Positions 42,023-50,666 of a stretch of DNA of 64,000 bases are shown here, one piece after another. The notes beneath the pieces are model-generated. The model was not told the DNA's origin. It saw only the letters and a program-made list of their open reading frames with translations, and ran no database searches. Source of the DNA: Oceanicaulis sp. HLUCCA04 (GTDB taxonomy: Bacteria; Pseudomonadota; Alphaproteobacteria; Caulobacterales; Maricaulaceae); contig LJSH01000005.1 of the NCBI GenBank assembly GCA_001314625.1, positions 182,285 to 246,284 on the forward strand, given 5' to 3'. How positions within the stretch are numbered: the first letter of the stretch is position 1; the number at the start of each line of letters is the position of its first letter. A program made the position numbers and the translations under genes.

Positions 42023-42547
42023 ATGACATTTCGCAAGACACTTGCCCTGGGACTTGCCGTGGCTGCCCTTGCCGGGACTGCCAGTGCGGCAGAAGCCCAG
42101 TATCAGCGCAACCACGTCAATATCAGTCAGGCCGGCCAGAACCATGAATTGTCGGGCCGACAGCAGGGCTTTCGCAACCGGATGGAAATCCGCCAGCGCG
42201 GCCGCCAGCAATTCGTTCAGACGATTCAGGATGGCCTTCGCAACGGGATCGAGGTGCGCCAGTCGGGACGCGGCAATGGCGCGTTCATTGACCAGCTCGG
42301 GCGGCTGAACGAGGCGGTCATCCGCCAGCAGGGCGTCAACAATTCTGCCTATTCGGTCCAGACCGGGACCGGCAACACGGTGGGCGTCTACCAGTTCGGA
42401 AACAACAACGCCGCCACGACCAACCAGACCGGCAACAACAACACGCTGGGCGTCATCCAGTTTGGCAATGGCCAGCACGCGGCCGTCAACCAGACCGGAG
42501 ACAACCGCAACGCCCTCGTCATCCAGGGCAGCTGGACGTTGAACTGA
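42023..42547 (+). CDS. Curlin-repeat fibre protein (CsgA/CsgB-like), second copy
   Basis: 174-residue paralogue of the preceding curlin. Signal peptide MTFRKTLALGLAVAALAGTA then repeats NHVNISQAG, NRMEIRQRG, NGIEVRQSG, NGAFIDQLG, NEAVIRQQG, NTVGVYQFG, NTLGVIQFG, ending NALVIQGSWTLN. It has more charged residues in the early repeats than the first copy, so one might nucleate (CsgB role) and the other polymerise (CsgA role); which is which is not decidable by eye. 239 bp after the first, with its own upstream module. Confidence 0.93.
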   Translation: MTFRKTLALGLAVAALAGTASAAEAQYQRNHVNISQAGQNHELSGRQQGFRNRMEIRQRGRQQFVQTIQDGLRNGIEVRQSGRGNGAFIDQLGRLNEAVIRQQGVNNSAYSVQTGTGNTVGVYQFGNNNAATTNQTGNNNTLGVIQFGNGQHAAVNQTGDNRNALVIQGSWTLN

Positions 42548-42578
42548 CCGCTATCACCGCTCTCGAAAGGAGACCGAC

Positions 42579-43067
42579 ATGAAACGTTATACCGGACTGC
42601 TTGCCATACCCGCCCTTATCGCCGCAGGGGCCTGCGCACTGCCTCAGGAGACGGTTTCGGACACCGGCCAGTATGCGAATGGGTCAGCCATGAGCGCGTG
42701 CTGGATCGAATTCAGCGATGTTTCCGGGCAGACCATACTGGAGCTCTATGCGGCGCCCGGCCTTGAAGGCAGCTACGAGCTGGAAGTGCGCCAGGTATCG
42801 TCCAGCGGCGATGTGGTGATGGACCAGTCAGGCCCGTTCAGCGCCGTTGGTGACGCCCCGGCACGCATCAGCCAACTGACGCTTGGCGGCAATGCTCACC
42901 GGCGCGGGGCTTCCCTTGGCGACATGATGGCATCCATGCGAAGCGCCCAGCCGGGGACAACCGTCATCTCGTCTGACAGTGCAGATGCGGGTGCTTACGA
43001 GGTTCGCCTGCGTCTTCTGGACGATAGCGGCCGCGAGATATGCGCTGCTGAACGCACGGGGCCGTGA
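42579..43067 (+). CDS. CsgH-like curli assembly chaperone, putative lipoprotein
   Basis: 162 residues. The start LLAIPALIAAGACALPQE suggests a lipobox-like AGAC. The mature part, from about residue 30, reads as a small beta-sandwich: SACWIEFSDVSGQTILELYA, SYELEVRQVSS and VRLRLLDDSGREICAAE, with a Cys near each end able to form a disulfide. This resembles CsgH, the alphaproteobacterial counterpart of CsgC that blocks premature curlin aggregation in the periplasm. It follows the second curlin gene by 31 bp with AAAGGAGACC before the ATG. Recognition is by pattern and position, not by search. Confidence 0.72.
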   Translation: MKRYTGLLAIPALIAAGACALPQETVSDTGQYANGSAMSACWIEFSDVSGQTILELYAAPGLEGSYELEVRQVSSSGDVVMDQSGPFSAVGDAPARISQLTLGGNAHRRGASLGDMMASMRSAQPGTTVISSDSADAGAYEVRLRLLDDSGREICAAERTGP

Positions 43068-43100
43068 ACCTGGCTCCGGCGGGCCTGACCGGCAGGGTGG

Positions 43101-43733
43101 CTAGGCCTTGCCGGTCCAGCGCGTCACATCAGGTGTCTTGCGGGTGCGCTCTACCGCGCTGACAGATTGCGTGCCGACATAGACGAAGCCGGCGACGCGC
43201 TCGGTCTCGTCAAGACCGATCGCGGCCCTCACGCGCTCGTCAAACGCATACCATTCAGTCAGCCATTGTGCGCCAAAGCCCATCGCGTCGGCGGCGAGCA
43301 GCAGGTTCTGGCACACCGCGCCCGCTGACAGGACCTGTTCCCATTCGGGGATTTTATGCGGCACCGTAACGCGCGAAATCACCCCGATGACCAGCGGCGC
43401 GCGTTCAAACCGCCGCCGTTCCAGCGCGAAGCGGTCATCGCCGGCGTCGGGCATGTCGGCGCGCGCGAACTGCTCGAGCATTTTGCCGAACTGTGACCGC
43501 GCTTCTCCCTCGAACACGACAAAACGCCATGGGCACAGCTTGCCGTGGTCAGGCACGCGCGCGGCGATCTTTAAAAGCACCGCCAACTGCGCCTGCGAAG
43601 GGCCGGGTCCGCTCATGTCGATAGCGCGGGTAGACCTCCGCCGGGCAAGCCTTCCCAGCATGTCACTGGACGGTTTGGGCACGCTCAGAACGTCGTTGTC
43701 GGCGGGAAAGGCTGGCGGGGAGAAATGGGTCAT
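43101..43733 (-). CDS. Nitroreductase-family flavoprotein (YdjA-like)
   Basis: 210-residue FMN-dependent NAD(P)H oxidoreductase. RRSTRAIDMSGPGPSQAQL is the N-terminal FMN-phosphate binding region, and ARVPDHGKLCPWRFVVFEG replaces the usual A-P-S-A-x-N-x-Q-P-W pattern, as in the YdjA subgroup (PDHGKLxPWRF). GAVCQNLLLAADAMGFGAQWL forms the rest of the site. Reduces nitro compounds or quinones. Divergent from tetR with a 131-bp gap that holds the tetR promoter. Confidence 0.9.
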   Translation of the reverse strand: MTHFSPPAFPADNDVLSVPKPSSDMLGRLARRRSTRAIDMSGPGPSQAQLAVLLKIAARVPDHGKLCPWRFVVFEGEARSQFGKMLEQFARADMPDAGDDRFALERRRFERAPLVIGVISRVTVPHKIPEWEQVLSAGAVCQNLLLAADAMGFGAQWLTEWYAFDERVRAAIGLDETERVAGFVYVGTQSVSAVERTRKTPDVTRWTGKA

Positions 43734-43770
43734 GGGAAGGGTAATCCGGTTGCAGGAAAAGCAGGCGGCT

Positions 43771-43799
43771 TTGACGTATCGGTAAAGTGAGCCTTATAT
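43771..43799 (+). promoter_or_regulatory. Predicted tetR promoter with an operator half-site
   Basis: TTGACG (43771-43776), 17-bp spacer, TTATAT (43794-43799), 66 bp before the chosen ATG. AAAGTGAGC (43784-43792) inside the spacer matches eight of nine bases of the half-site AAAGTGAAC from the palindrome downstream of tetR, which would allow self-repression. Confidence 0.5.
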
Positions 43800-43864
43800 C
43801 GTGGAGGTATTGTGACAGATTCAAGCGGGGTTTGATCTGTCTGCTCACATTCAGGGATGTCCTA

Positions 43865-44539
43865 ATGGCTGTTGATGCTGCGCTGGACGATGATCTGAGC
43901 CCGGCCGAGCGCCGCAGGCGCAAGGTGCGTGACGCTATTGTCGAGGCTGCCGAGGCGATCTTCACCGAAGAAGGTGAGGCGGGTATCTCCATGCGCCGGA
44001 TTGCCGAGCGTATCGATTACTCGCCAGCGGCTCTCTACAAGTATTTCGATTCCAAGGAAGCGCTGTTCGACGAGATACGCGAGCAGTTCTTCGAGCGCCT
44101 CTACCGGCGTATGCAGGCGGTGGAGGAAATGGTTACCGAAGGTCCGCAGGTCAATGAAGCCTGCCTGCGCGCCTATGTGGAGACCGGGCTGGAACAGCCC
44201 GCCCACTACCGCCTCGCTTTTTCCAGCTGGTTTGAATCCAAATTCGACGAGCGGCCCGATTCTTACGGCTACGCGGCGTCCGAGCGGCTCGAACGCATGA
44301 TCGAGAAGGCGATAGCTGACGGCTGGTTTCGTCAGTGCGACCCCGTCGTGGCGGCCCTGTCGGTCTGGGCAGGCGCCCACGGGCTGACCATGCTGGCCGT
44401 AACCATTCCCGATTTTCCTGGTGCCAAGGACAAATGCGCCGGCTTGACGCTGGACGATCTCATCGCCTTCCATGCAGAGGCGACCGGGCGCGGGCTTGCC
44501 ACGCCCAAGCTCAATGCCTGGCTGGACGCACAAAAATAA
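43865..44539 (+). CDS. TetR/AcrR-family repressor of the efflux genes
   Basis: 224 residues. N-terminal DNA-binding domain AIVEAAEAIFTEEGEAGISM, RRIAERIDYSPAALYKYFDS and KEALFDEI is a clear TetR signature. The C-terminal part (WFESKFDERPDSYGYAASER, PVVAALSVWAGAHGLTML) is the ligand-binding TetR_C domain. Start at 43865 (MAVDAALDDD); the frame extends upstream through the promoter. Followed at once by a perfect palindrome and the RND genes, so it very probably represses them until an efflux substrate binds. Confidence 0.93.
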   Translation: MAVDAALDDDLSPAERRRRKVRDAIVEAAEAIFTEEGEAGISMRRIAERIDYSPAALYKYFDSKEALFDEIREQFFERLYRRMQAVEEMVTEGPQVNEACLRAYVETGLEQPAHYRLAFSSWFESKFDERPDSYGYAASERLERMIEKAIADGWFRQCDPVVAALSVWAGAHGLTMLAVTIPDFPGAKDKCAGLTLDDLIAFHAEATGRGLATPKLNAWLDAQK

Positions 44540-44562
44540 AAAAGTGAACAGCGTTCACTTTT
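44540..44562 (+). promoter_or_regulatory. Perfect TetR operator palindrome before the RND genes
   Basis: Ten-base arms AAAAGTGAAC (44540-44549) and GTTCACTTTT (44553-44562) around AGC, starting at the base after the tetR stop. The 78-bp gap to the membrane-fusion gene also contains CTATAT (44581) as a possible -10. Its core recurs at 35216. Confidence 0.8.
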
Positions 44563-44617
44563 CAAACGGTGTTGGTAGAGCTATATCTGATCCCACAACA
44601 TCGCGAGGGATCGCACC

Positions 44618-45757
44618 ATGCCTGCTCAGCAGATAATCCGGCGGCACGCATTTGCCACCAGTGTCGCATCGCTCGCTATCGTCATCGCCGGTATTGTCGT
44701 GCTTGTTAGCGCGCTGCGCGGCAGTCCCGCCTCCGCCGATCTTACCCTTGGCGAGGCAGCGCCGGTGTCGGTCGAGACCCTGTCAGTCAGCTATGTGGAC
44801 GAAGCCCGGATCGAGGCACGCTTCCCCGGTCTGATTGCAGCGCGGCGCGAAAGCGCGCTGGCTTTTAGTGCGGGTGGCCGTCTGGATGTCGTCCACGTCA
44901 ATGTCGGCGACCGCGTGGCCCAAGGCGATATTCTTGCCGAGCTGGATACGCGCACGCTCGAAGCCCAGCTGGCAGCGGCGCGCGCCGATGCTGTCGCCGC
45001 GCGCGCACAGGCCGCACTGGCGCAGACAACGCTGACCCGCCAGCAGCAACTTGTCGAGCGCGGCCATGTATCGGCCCAGCGTCTGGACGAGGCCGGAGCC
45101 ACCGCACGCGCCGCTGAGGCCCAGGCCGCTGCCGCCAGTGCCGGAGCGCGCGCCCTCGAGGTGCAACTCGAACTGGCCCGGCTGGCAGCCCCCTATGACG
45201 GCGTTATCACTCGCCGCAATTCTGATGAGGGGGCGGTTCTGGGTGCCGGAACGCCTTTGTTTCAACTCGTCGAGGACGGTGTTCTTGAGTTTCGCGCCGG
45301 TCTTCCGGTTGAGGATGCGGCCAGTCTGACGCCAGGCAACGAATATGTTCTGGAAGCGGGTGATCGGCGTGTGTCCGCAAGATTGCGCGCGCTTACCGGT
45401 GTTGTCGACACCACGTCGCGCGCCGTGGAAGCGGTCTTCGAACTGGAAGGCGGGCAAGGCGTGATCTCTGGGGAAGTGGCAAGGCTGGTTCTGCCGGGAA
45501 CGCTGGAAGAGCGTGGGTTCTGGGCACCTTTGACGGCCTTGTCCGAAGGCAGGCGCGGCCTGTGGACGGTCTACCAGCTTACCAATGGCGGCGAGCGATA
45601 TTCCCTGGAACCGCGCAGCGTGGAGCTGCTGCACACCGAAGGCGGGCGGGTTTATCTGCGCGGCGCAGTTGATGAAGGGGCAATGATACTGGCGGGCGGC
45701 GTGCAACGCGTGACCCCCGGACAGAGCGTGACGCCCGTGCAGAGCGCCCAGCCATGA
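44618..45757 (+). CDS. RND efflux periplasmic adaptor (membrane fusion protein)
   Basis: 379-residue HlyD/AcrA-type adaptor. N-terminal anchor (ASLAIVIAGIVVLVSALRGS), then the barrel-sandwich half AFSAGGRLDVVHVNVGDRVAQGDILAELD, a long alpha-hairpin of Ala/Gln heptads (ARADAVAARAQAALAQTTLT to ARALEVQLELARL), the return half APYDGVITRRNSDEGAVL and the beta-barrel domain (LPVEDAASLTPGNEYVLEAG). The adaptor links the inner-membrane pump to an outer-membrane channel that must be encoded elsewhere. Its last bases overlap the pump start (ATGA). Confidence 0.94.
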   Translation: MPAQQIIRRHAFATSVASLAIVIAGIVVLVSALRGSPASADLTLGEAAPVSVETLSVSYVDEARIEARFPGLIAARRESALAFSAGGRLDVVHVNVGDRVAQGDILAELDTRTLEAQLAAARADAVAARAQAALAQTTLTRQQQLVERGHVSAQRLDEAGATARAAEAQAAAASAGARALEVQLELARLAAPYDGVITRRNSDEGAVLGAGTPLFQLVEDGVLEFRAGLPVEDAASLTPGNEYVLEAGDRRVSARLRALTGVVDTTSRAVEAVFELEGGQGVISGEVARLVLPGTLEERGFWAPLTALSEGRRGLWTVYQLTNGGERYSLEPRSVELLHTEGGRVYLRGAVDEGAMILAGGVQRVTPGQSVTPVQSAQP

Positions 45758-48700
45758 GCACGCTGTTCTTCCGGTTTCCGCGGCTAGCCGCTCTGGCCCT
45801 GTTCCTGATGGTGGTGGCGGGGATAGCCGCGCTGGCCGTCATGGGGCGCCAGGAAGACCCGTATCTGACCGAGCGTTTCGGCCGCGTTGTCACGCTCTAT
45901 CCGGGCGCCGACTCTGAACGGGTCGAGGCGCTGATCTCCGAACAGGTGGAAAGCGCGCTGTTGGAGCTGGCCGAAATTGACCAGACCACATCGGTCTCGC
46001 GTGCCAATATTTCCTCGATCAGTTTCGGCATACGTGAAGACCTGAACGAGACCGAGGTCGAACAGGCCTGGACCAAGATCCGAGAGCAAGTCGCCTCCAT
46101 ACAGGCAGGACTGCCTGCCGAAGCCTCATTGCCGCGCGTGGTGCGCGAATATATGGGCGCAGCCAGCATCATCGTGGCGCTGTCCTGGCCGGAAGGCTCT
46201 GATGCCAGCATTGGCGCGCTGGGGCGGTTGTCGCGCGAGTTCGAGGACCGGCTGCGCGGCCTGGATGGCACCTATCGCACTGAATTGTTCGGCGAACCGG
46301 AAGAGGAAATCCGCGTCGTTCTTGATCCCGAGGCAGCCGCCGCGCTGGGCATTACCGCCGGAGAGATCGCCGCGTTGCTGGCACGATCTGATGCGCGCGC
46401 GCCGGCCGGGCGGCTGGCCGGTGACGGCTATGATTTCATCGTCGAGGTGGACGGCGCGTTTGACACGCTGGAGCGTGTGCGCGCCGTCACGCTGAGCGGA
46501 CGCGCAGGCCAGGGCTTTGTCCGGCTGGGTGACATCGCAACCGTCGAGCGGGCGCGGCGCGAGCCGGACGCCACGCAGGCCTGGTTCAATGGCACCCGCT
46601 CGGTGCTGGTCGCTGCTTTCGTGCAGCCTGACAGGCGTGTCGATACCTGGGGCCGTCAGGCCGAGCAGGCCGTGGCGGCGTTCGAGGAGACCATGCCGGG
46701 TCTCGATGTCGAGATCGTGTTTTCCCAGACAGAATACGTCGAGAAGCGGCTCTACGGGTTGGCGATCAATCTGGGATATTCCGCGCTGATCGTGTTTGGT
46801 GTGCTGTTCCTGATGATGGGCTGGCGCTCGGCCCTGATTGTGGGCTCGGCCCTGCCGCTGACCGTCCTGCTGGTTCTGGTGCTGATCAATCTCTACGGCC
46901 AGCCCTTGCATCAGATGTCGGTGACCGGCCTTGTCGTCGCGCTCGGCCTGCTGATCGATAATGCCATTGTGGTGGTTGACGACTACCGCCTGCTCCGGCG
47001 GCGCGGGCTGGAACGGCTGGCCGCCGTCGACAAAGCCGTGCGCACGCTCTTCGCCCCCCTGCTGGCCTCGACGGCCACGACGATCTTTGCCTTCGCCCCC
47101 ATCGCGCTCATGCCGGGCTCTGCGGGTGAATTCATCTCGATGATCGGCGTGTCGGTGATCTTTGCCGTCACCGCGTCATTCGTGCTCGCCTTTACCCTCA
47201 TCATCGCGCTCGCCGCGTGGTTTGACGACACGGCTGAGGCCGGTGAGGGCCCCCGGCCATTCTGGCGTGACGGATTGCGCTCCAGGCCGCTGGCCTGGGC
47301 CTATCGCCATCTGCTGGACAGGGTCATTGCGCAACCAGCCATCGGCATGTTGCTGGCGATCATCCTGCCGATTGCCGGCTTTGTGGCCGCCTCCACCCTG
47401 CCATCGCAATTTTTCCCGCCGACCGAGCGCGACATGTTCGAGGTTTCGGTGACCCTGCCGTCGGGTGTCTCAATGGAAGAAACGCGCCGCCGCACCGAAG
47501 CGGTGACCGGCATGCTGCGCGAATATGAGGGCGTTGTGGATGTCGGCTGGGTGCTCGGCGGGTCCAGTCCGCGCGTGTACTATAACATGCGCCGGGGGCA
47601 GGCGGGCCGTCCCAATTACGCAGCCGGCTGGGTACACACCCGGTCACCGGCCCACACGCGCGCCATCACGCAGGATTTTCAGGCCCGTGTACGCGATGCC
47701 TTCCCCGACACGGTTGTGCTGGCCTTGCCGTTTGAGCAGGGGCCGCCAAACCCGGCGCCCATCGAGCTGAAAATCATCGGACCGGACCTCGCCGTCCTCG
47801 ACACGCTGGGCCAGGAGGTTCGCCGTGTGCTCGCCGGAACGCCGGGCGTGACCTACACGCAGGCGCAGCTTCTGCTGGGTGAGCCGGTGGCGCGCCTGTC
47901 CACAGACGAGGCCTCTGCCGCCCTTGCCGGGCTGCGCCTTGCTGATGTCGCAGGCCGGGTACGTGCCGATATGGACGGCGTGCTGGGCGGGACGGTCGTC
48001 GAGGGCGTCGAGGTGCTGCCGGTGCGGGTCATTGGTCCGGCGGAGCGCCGTGAGGGGGCGGGCAGCGTTGCCTCTGTGCCCTTGCCGGGCGCTGGCGGCA
48101 GCGCGATGAGCACGGTGGGGGCACTGGGCGGCATGACGCTGGTGCCGCAGACGGCATCCATCATCCGTCTGGACGGGGAACGCGCCAACCCGGTTTACGG
48201 CTACCTTTCGCCCTTCGTGTTGCCTGCGCCCACGCTGGAGAGCTTTTTTGCCCGCCTCGATGCAGCCGGGATTGAAATGCCGCCCGGCTATCGCCTCGTG
48301 ATTGGCGGGGAAGCGGAAAGTCAGGGCGAAGCGACGGCCAATCTGATGTCGACGGCCATTCCGCTCCTCATCCTCATGGTGGGTTCAGTGGTGCTGGCCT
48401 TCAATTCCTTCCGTTATGCCGGTGTGGTGTTTACCGCCGGCTTCCTGTCGGTTGGCCTCGCCTTGTTCGGTGTGTGGCTGTTCGGCACGCCGCTGGGCTT
48501 TAATGCCATTGTCGGATCGATGGGGCTGGTCGGCCTGTCGATCAATGGCACGATCGTGGTTCTGTCGGCCTTGCGCGGTTCGCCTGAAGCGCTGGCAGGC
48601 GATGTAGTGGCCATCCGCGAGACGGTGATGGACGCCACCCGGCATATCCTTGCCACCACGCTGACAACGATGGGCGGGTTTGCACCTTTGCTGATCGACG

Positions 48701-48858
48701 GAGACCCGTTCTGGCTGCCCTTTGCCTCGGCTGTGGCGGGCGGTGTGGCCGGCTCGGCCATGCTGGCCCTGATCTTTGCGCCCGCCGCCTTTGTCATGCT
48801 GGTCCGTCTGAAGGGCGCAGGCGCTCAGACCTTGCCCGCACCGGCACCGGCAGCGTAA
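45754..48858 (+). CDS. RND-family efflux pump, inner-membrane permease
   Basis: 1,034-residue resistance-nodulation-division transporter. A helix at residues 8-30, then large periplasmic porter domains twice (each about 300 residues), and 12 helices in all. The helix-4 proton relay reads GLLIDNAIVVVDDY; AcrB has an Asp-Asp pair here, so the second Asp is Asn. FEVSVTLPSGVSMEETRRRT in the second porter half is family-typical, and SSPRVYYNMRR and NPAPIELKIIGPD resemble metal or cationic-drug branches. The substrate cannot be named. TetR-controlled operon with the adaptor. Confidence 0.93.
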   Translation: MSTLFFRFPRLAALALFLMVVAGIAALAVMGRQEDPYLTERFGRVVTLYPGADSERVEALISEQVESALLELAEIDQTTSVSRANISSISFGIREDLNETEVEQAWTKIREQVASIQAGLPAEASLPRVVREYMGAASIIVALSWPEGSDASIGALGRLSREFEDRLRGLDGTYRTELFGEPEEEIRVVLDPEAAAALGITAGEIAALLARSDARAPAGRLAGDGYDFIVEVDGAFDTLERVRAVTLSGRAGQGFVRLGDIATVERARREPDATQAWFNGTRSVLVAAFVQPDRRVDTWGRQAEQAVAAFEETMPGLDVEIVFSQTEYVEKRLYGLAINLGYSALIVFGVLFLMMGWRSALIVGSALPLTVLLVLVLINLYGQPLHQMSVTGLVVALGLLIDNAIVVVDDYRLLRRRGLERLAAVDKAVRTLFAPLLASTATTIFAFAPIALMPGSAGEFISMIGVSVIFAVTASFVLAFTLIIALAAWFDDTAEAGEGPRPFWRDGLRSRPLAWAYRHLLDRVIAQPAIGMLLAIILPIAGFVAASTLPSQFFPPTERDMFEVSVTLPSGVSMEETRRRTEAVTGMLREYEGVVDVGWVLGGSSPRVYYNMRRGQAGRPNYAAGWVHTRSPAHTRAITQDFQARVRDAFPDTVVLALPFEQGPPNPAPIELKIIGPDLAVLDTLGQEVRRVLAGTPGVTYTQAQLLLGEPVARLSTDEASAALAGLRLADVAGRVRADMDGVLGGTVVEGVEVLPVRVIGPAERREGAGSVASVPLPGAGGSAMSTVGALGGMTLVPQTASIIRLDGERANPVYGYLSPFVLPAPTLESFFARLDAAGIEMPPGYRLVIGGEAESQGEATANLMSTAIPLLILMVGSVVLAFNSFRYAGVVFTAGFLSVGLALFGVWLFGTPLGFNAIVGSMGLVGLSINGTIVVLSALRGSPEALAGDVVAIRETVMDATRHILATTLTTMGGFAPLLIDGDPFWLPFASAVAGGVAGSAMLALIFAPAAFVMLVRLKGAGAQTLPAPAPAA

Positions 48859-48895
48859 GCGATAGCGTTCAGGCAGACGGTCAGGATTGCGACCC

Positions 48896-49537
48896 ATGAA
48901 ATCAGGCAAACGCCGGCCGGGGACAGAGCGCGGCCCGTGGATCGTTCACGGCGAGAAGCTTGTCTATGACAATGCGTGGATGTCGGTGCGCGAATACGAC
49001 GTGACACGGCCCGATGGCAAGCCCGGCCAGTATGGGGTCATGGAGCCAAAAAACCTGGCCATCGGCATTTTGCCGGTTTTCGGGGACGGTACGGTGATGC
49101 TGGTCGGCCAGTACCGCTTCGCGCTTGATTGCTGGAGCTGGGAACTGCCCGAAGGCGGTGGCCCGATGGACGAAACGCCTCTGGACAGCGCCAAACGTGA
49201 ACTGGCAGAGGAAACCGGCCTGAGCGCGGCCAGCTGGCAGGAGTTTCTGCAGCTGGACATGTCCAATTCCATCACCAGCGAGCGTGCCGTGGCGTTTGCC
49301 GCGTGGGATCTCGATCAGGGCGAGGCCGAACCTGAAGGCACCGAGGACATCGAAACCCGCCGGGTGCCCTTTGCCACGGCGCTGCGCGAAGCGCTCGATG
49401 GCCGTATCCGCGACGCGTTCACACTGGCAATGCTGCTCAAGGCTGACTACATGGCACGCCATGGCGAGCTGCCTGAGGCGGTTTCCAGACTGATACTGAA
49501 CCCGGCCGGAAAGGATGAACCCCATGGCCCAGGCTGA
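48896..49537 (+). CDS. Nudix hydrolase, ADP-ribose pyrophosphatase-like
   Basis: 213 residues. Nudix box GGGPMDETPLDSAKRELAEE followed by TGL (near residues 85-107). The upstream LVGQYRFALDCWSWELPEGG matches ADP-ribose/GDP-sugar Nudix enzymes more than MutT. Hydrolyses ADP-ribose or similar sugar nucleotides. ATG 48896 has TCAGGA upstream; a TTG at 48887 is an alternative. Its C-terminus overlaps the start of cysE. Confidence 0.88.
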   Translation: MKSGKRRPGTERGPWIVHGEKLVYDNAWMSVREYDVTRPDGKPGQYGVMEPKNLAIGILPVFGDGTVMLVGQYRFALDCWSWELPEGGGPMDETPLDSAKRELAEETGLSAASWQEFLQLDMSNSITSERAVAFAAWDLDQGEAEPEGTEDIETRRVPFATALREALDGRIRDAFTLAMLLKADYMARHGELPEAVSRLILNPAGKDEPHGPG

Positions 49538-50339
49538 CGCTGTAACCCCGCTCCAGCAGGACATTGACATCCGCACGCTGTGGAACCGGCTGCGCCTTGA
49601 GGCGGCCTCTGTGGCCGCCGAGGAACCGATGCTGGCCGGTCTGGTCAATGCCGGGATATTGCGCCATGGCAGCTTTGCCGAGGCGCTGGCCCACCGGATC
49701 GCGCTGAAGATCGCCGACGGACAGCTGGACGCCATGCTGGCGCACGACGTTGTCAGCGAGGCGCTGGACGCCGACGAGGCCATCGTCCAGAACGCTGCAG
49801 CAGACATGGTGGCCGTCGACGAGCGCGACCCCGCCTGCCGGTCATTGCTGCAGCCCTTTTTCTACTTCAAGGGATATCAGGCGCTGCAGGCCTACCGCAT
49901 TGCCCACTGGCTCTGGAATGAGCAGCGCGAGACGCTCGCCTTTCACTTTCAGGGACGCGTCAGCGAGCTTTTCGGTGTCGATATTCACCCCGCGGCGCGC
50001 ATTGGCAAGGGCATCATGATCGACCATGCCAGCTCGGTGGTTATCGGCGAGACGGCCGCTGTCGGCGATGATGTATCCATCCTGCATGAGGTCACGCTGG
50101 GGGGCACCGGCGCCGAGGAAAGCGACCGCCACCCGAAGATCGGCAAGGGCGTTCTCATAGGCGCAGGCGCAAAAGTGCTCGGCAATATCAAGGTCGGCGA
50201 TTATGCCCGCATCGCCGCCGGCTCGGTGGTCCTGAGCGATGTGCCAGACCGCTGCACTGTGGCGGGTGTGCCCGCCAGGCCGGTGGGCGGTTGCTGCGCA
50301 GAGCCCGCCCGCACCATGGATCACAGCCTTCCTGATTGA
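49515..50339 (+). CDS. cysE: Serine O-acetyltransferase
   Basis: 274-residue CysE, transferring acetyl from acetyl-CoA to serine in cysteine biosynthesis. N-terminal helical domain (IRTLWNRLRLEAASVAAEEP; ILRHGSFAEALAHRIALKIA), then the left-handed beta-helix hexapeptide region with the catalytic DIHPAARIGKGIMIDHAS and SILHEVTLGGTGAE, ending PDRCTVAGVPARPVG. ATG 49515 or 49524 both overlap the Nudix gene, implying coupling. Confidence 0.95.
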   Translation: MNPMAQADAVTPLQQDIDIRTLWNRLRLEAASVAAEEPMLAGLVNAGILRHGSFAEALAHRIALKIADGQLDAMLAHDVVSEALDADEAIVQNAAADMVAVDERDPACRSLLQPFFYFKGYQALQAYRIAHWLWNEQRETLAFHFQGRVSELFGVDIHPAARIGKGIMIDHASSVVIGETAAVGDDVSILHEVTLGGTGAEESDRHPKIGKGVLIGAGAKVLGNIKVGDYARIAAGSVVLSDVPDRCTVAGVPARPVGGCCAEPARTMDHSLPD

Positions 50340-50426
50340 TTGGCCCGCGCGGCCCGGTAGGGTGGCGACAAATCAGTCCATATCCGAATCTGCAAAGACC
50401 AAGTTTGAAGGAGGCTAGCGGCAGCC

Positions 50427-50654
50427 ATGGCCCAGATCGTTTTCAATCATACCGAAGCCAGCAAGGTTGAGGCTTTCCTGCGTCAGCGCCTCAATCCCGA
50501 ACTGAAAGTCCAGATGCGCCAGCGCCCTGACGAGTGTGCGGAGATTTATCTCGGTGCGGAATGCTTGGGCGTGGTCTCGAAGAATGTTGACGAGGGCGAG
50601 ACGTCCTACTCCTTCGAGATCACCATTCTCGATATCGATCTCGACGATCTTTAG
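50427..50654 (+). CDS. DUF3126 family protein
   Basis: 75-residue soluble protein of the alphaproteobacterial DUF3126 family, frequently found next to cysE. FNHTEASKVEAFLRQRLNPE, AEIYLGAECLGVVSKNVDEG and FEITILDIDLDDL are its conserved parts. Function unknown. AAGGAGGCT precedes the start. The 87-bp gap from cysE shows nothing notable. Confidence 0.9.
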   Translation: MAQIVFNHTEASKVEAFLRQRLNPELKVQMRQRPDECAEIYLGAECLGVVSKNVDEGETSYSFEITILDIDLDDL

Positions 50655-50666
50655 GACGCCGCGCGC

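Noticed and set aside
41271-42547. Regular repeats in the curlin genes as a possible CRISPR array
   Set aside because: The periodicity is in protein, in frame, with signal peptides; DNA units are not identical and there are no spacers.
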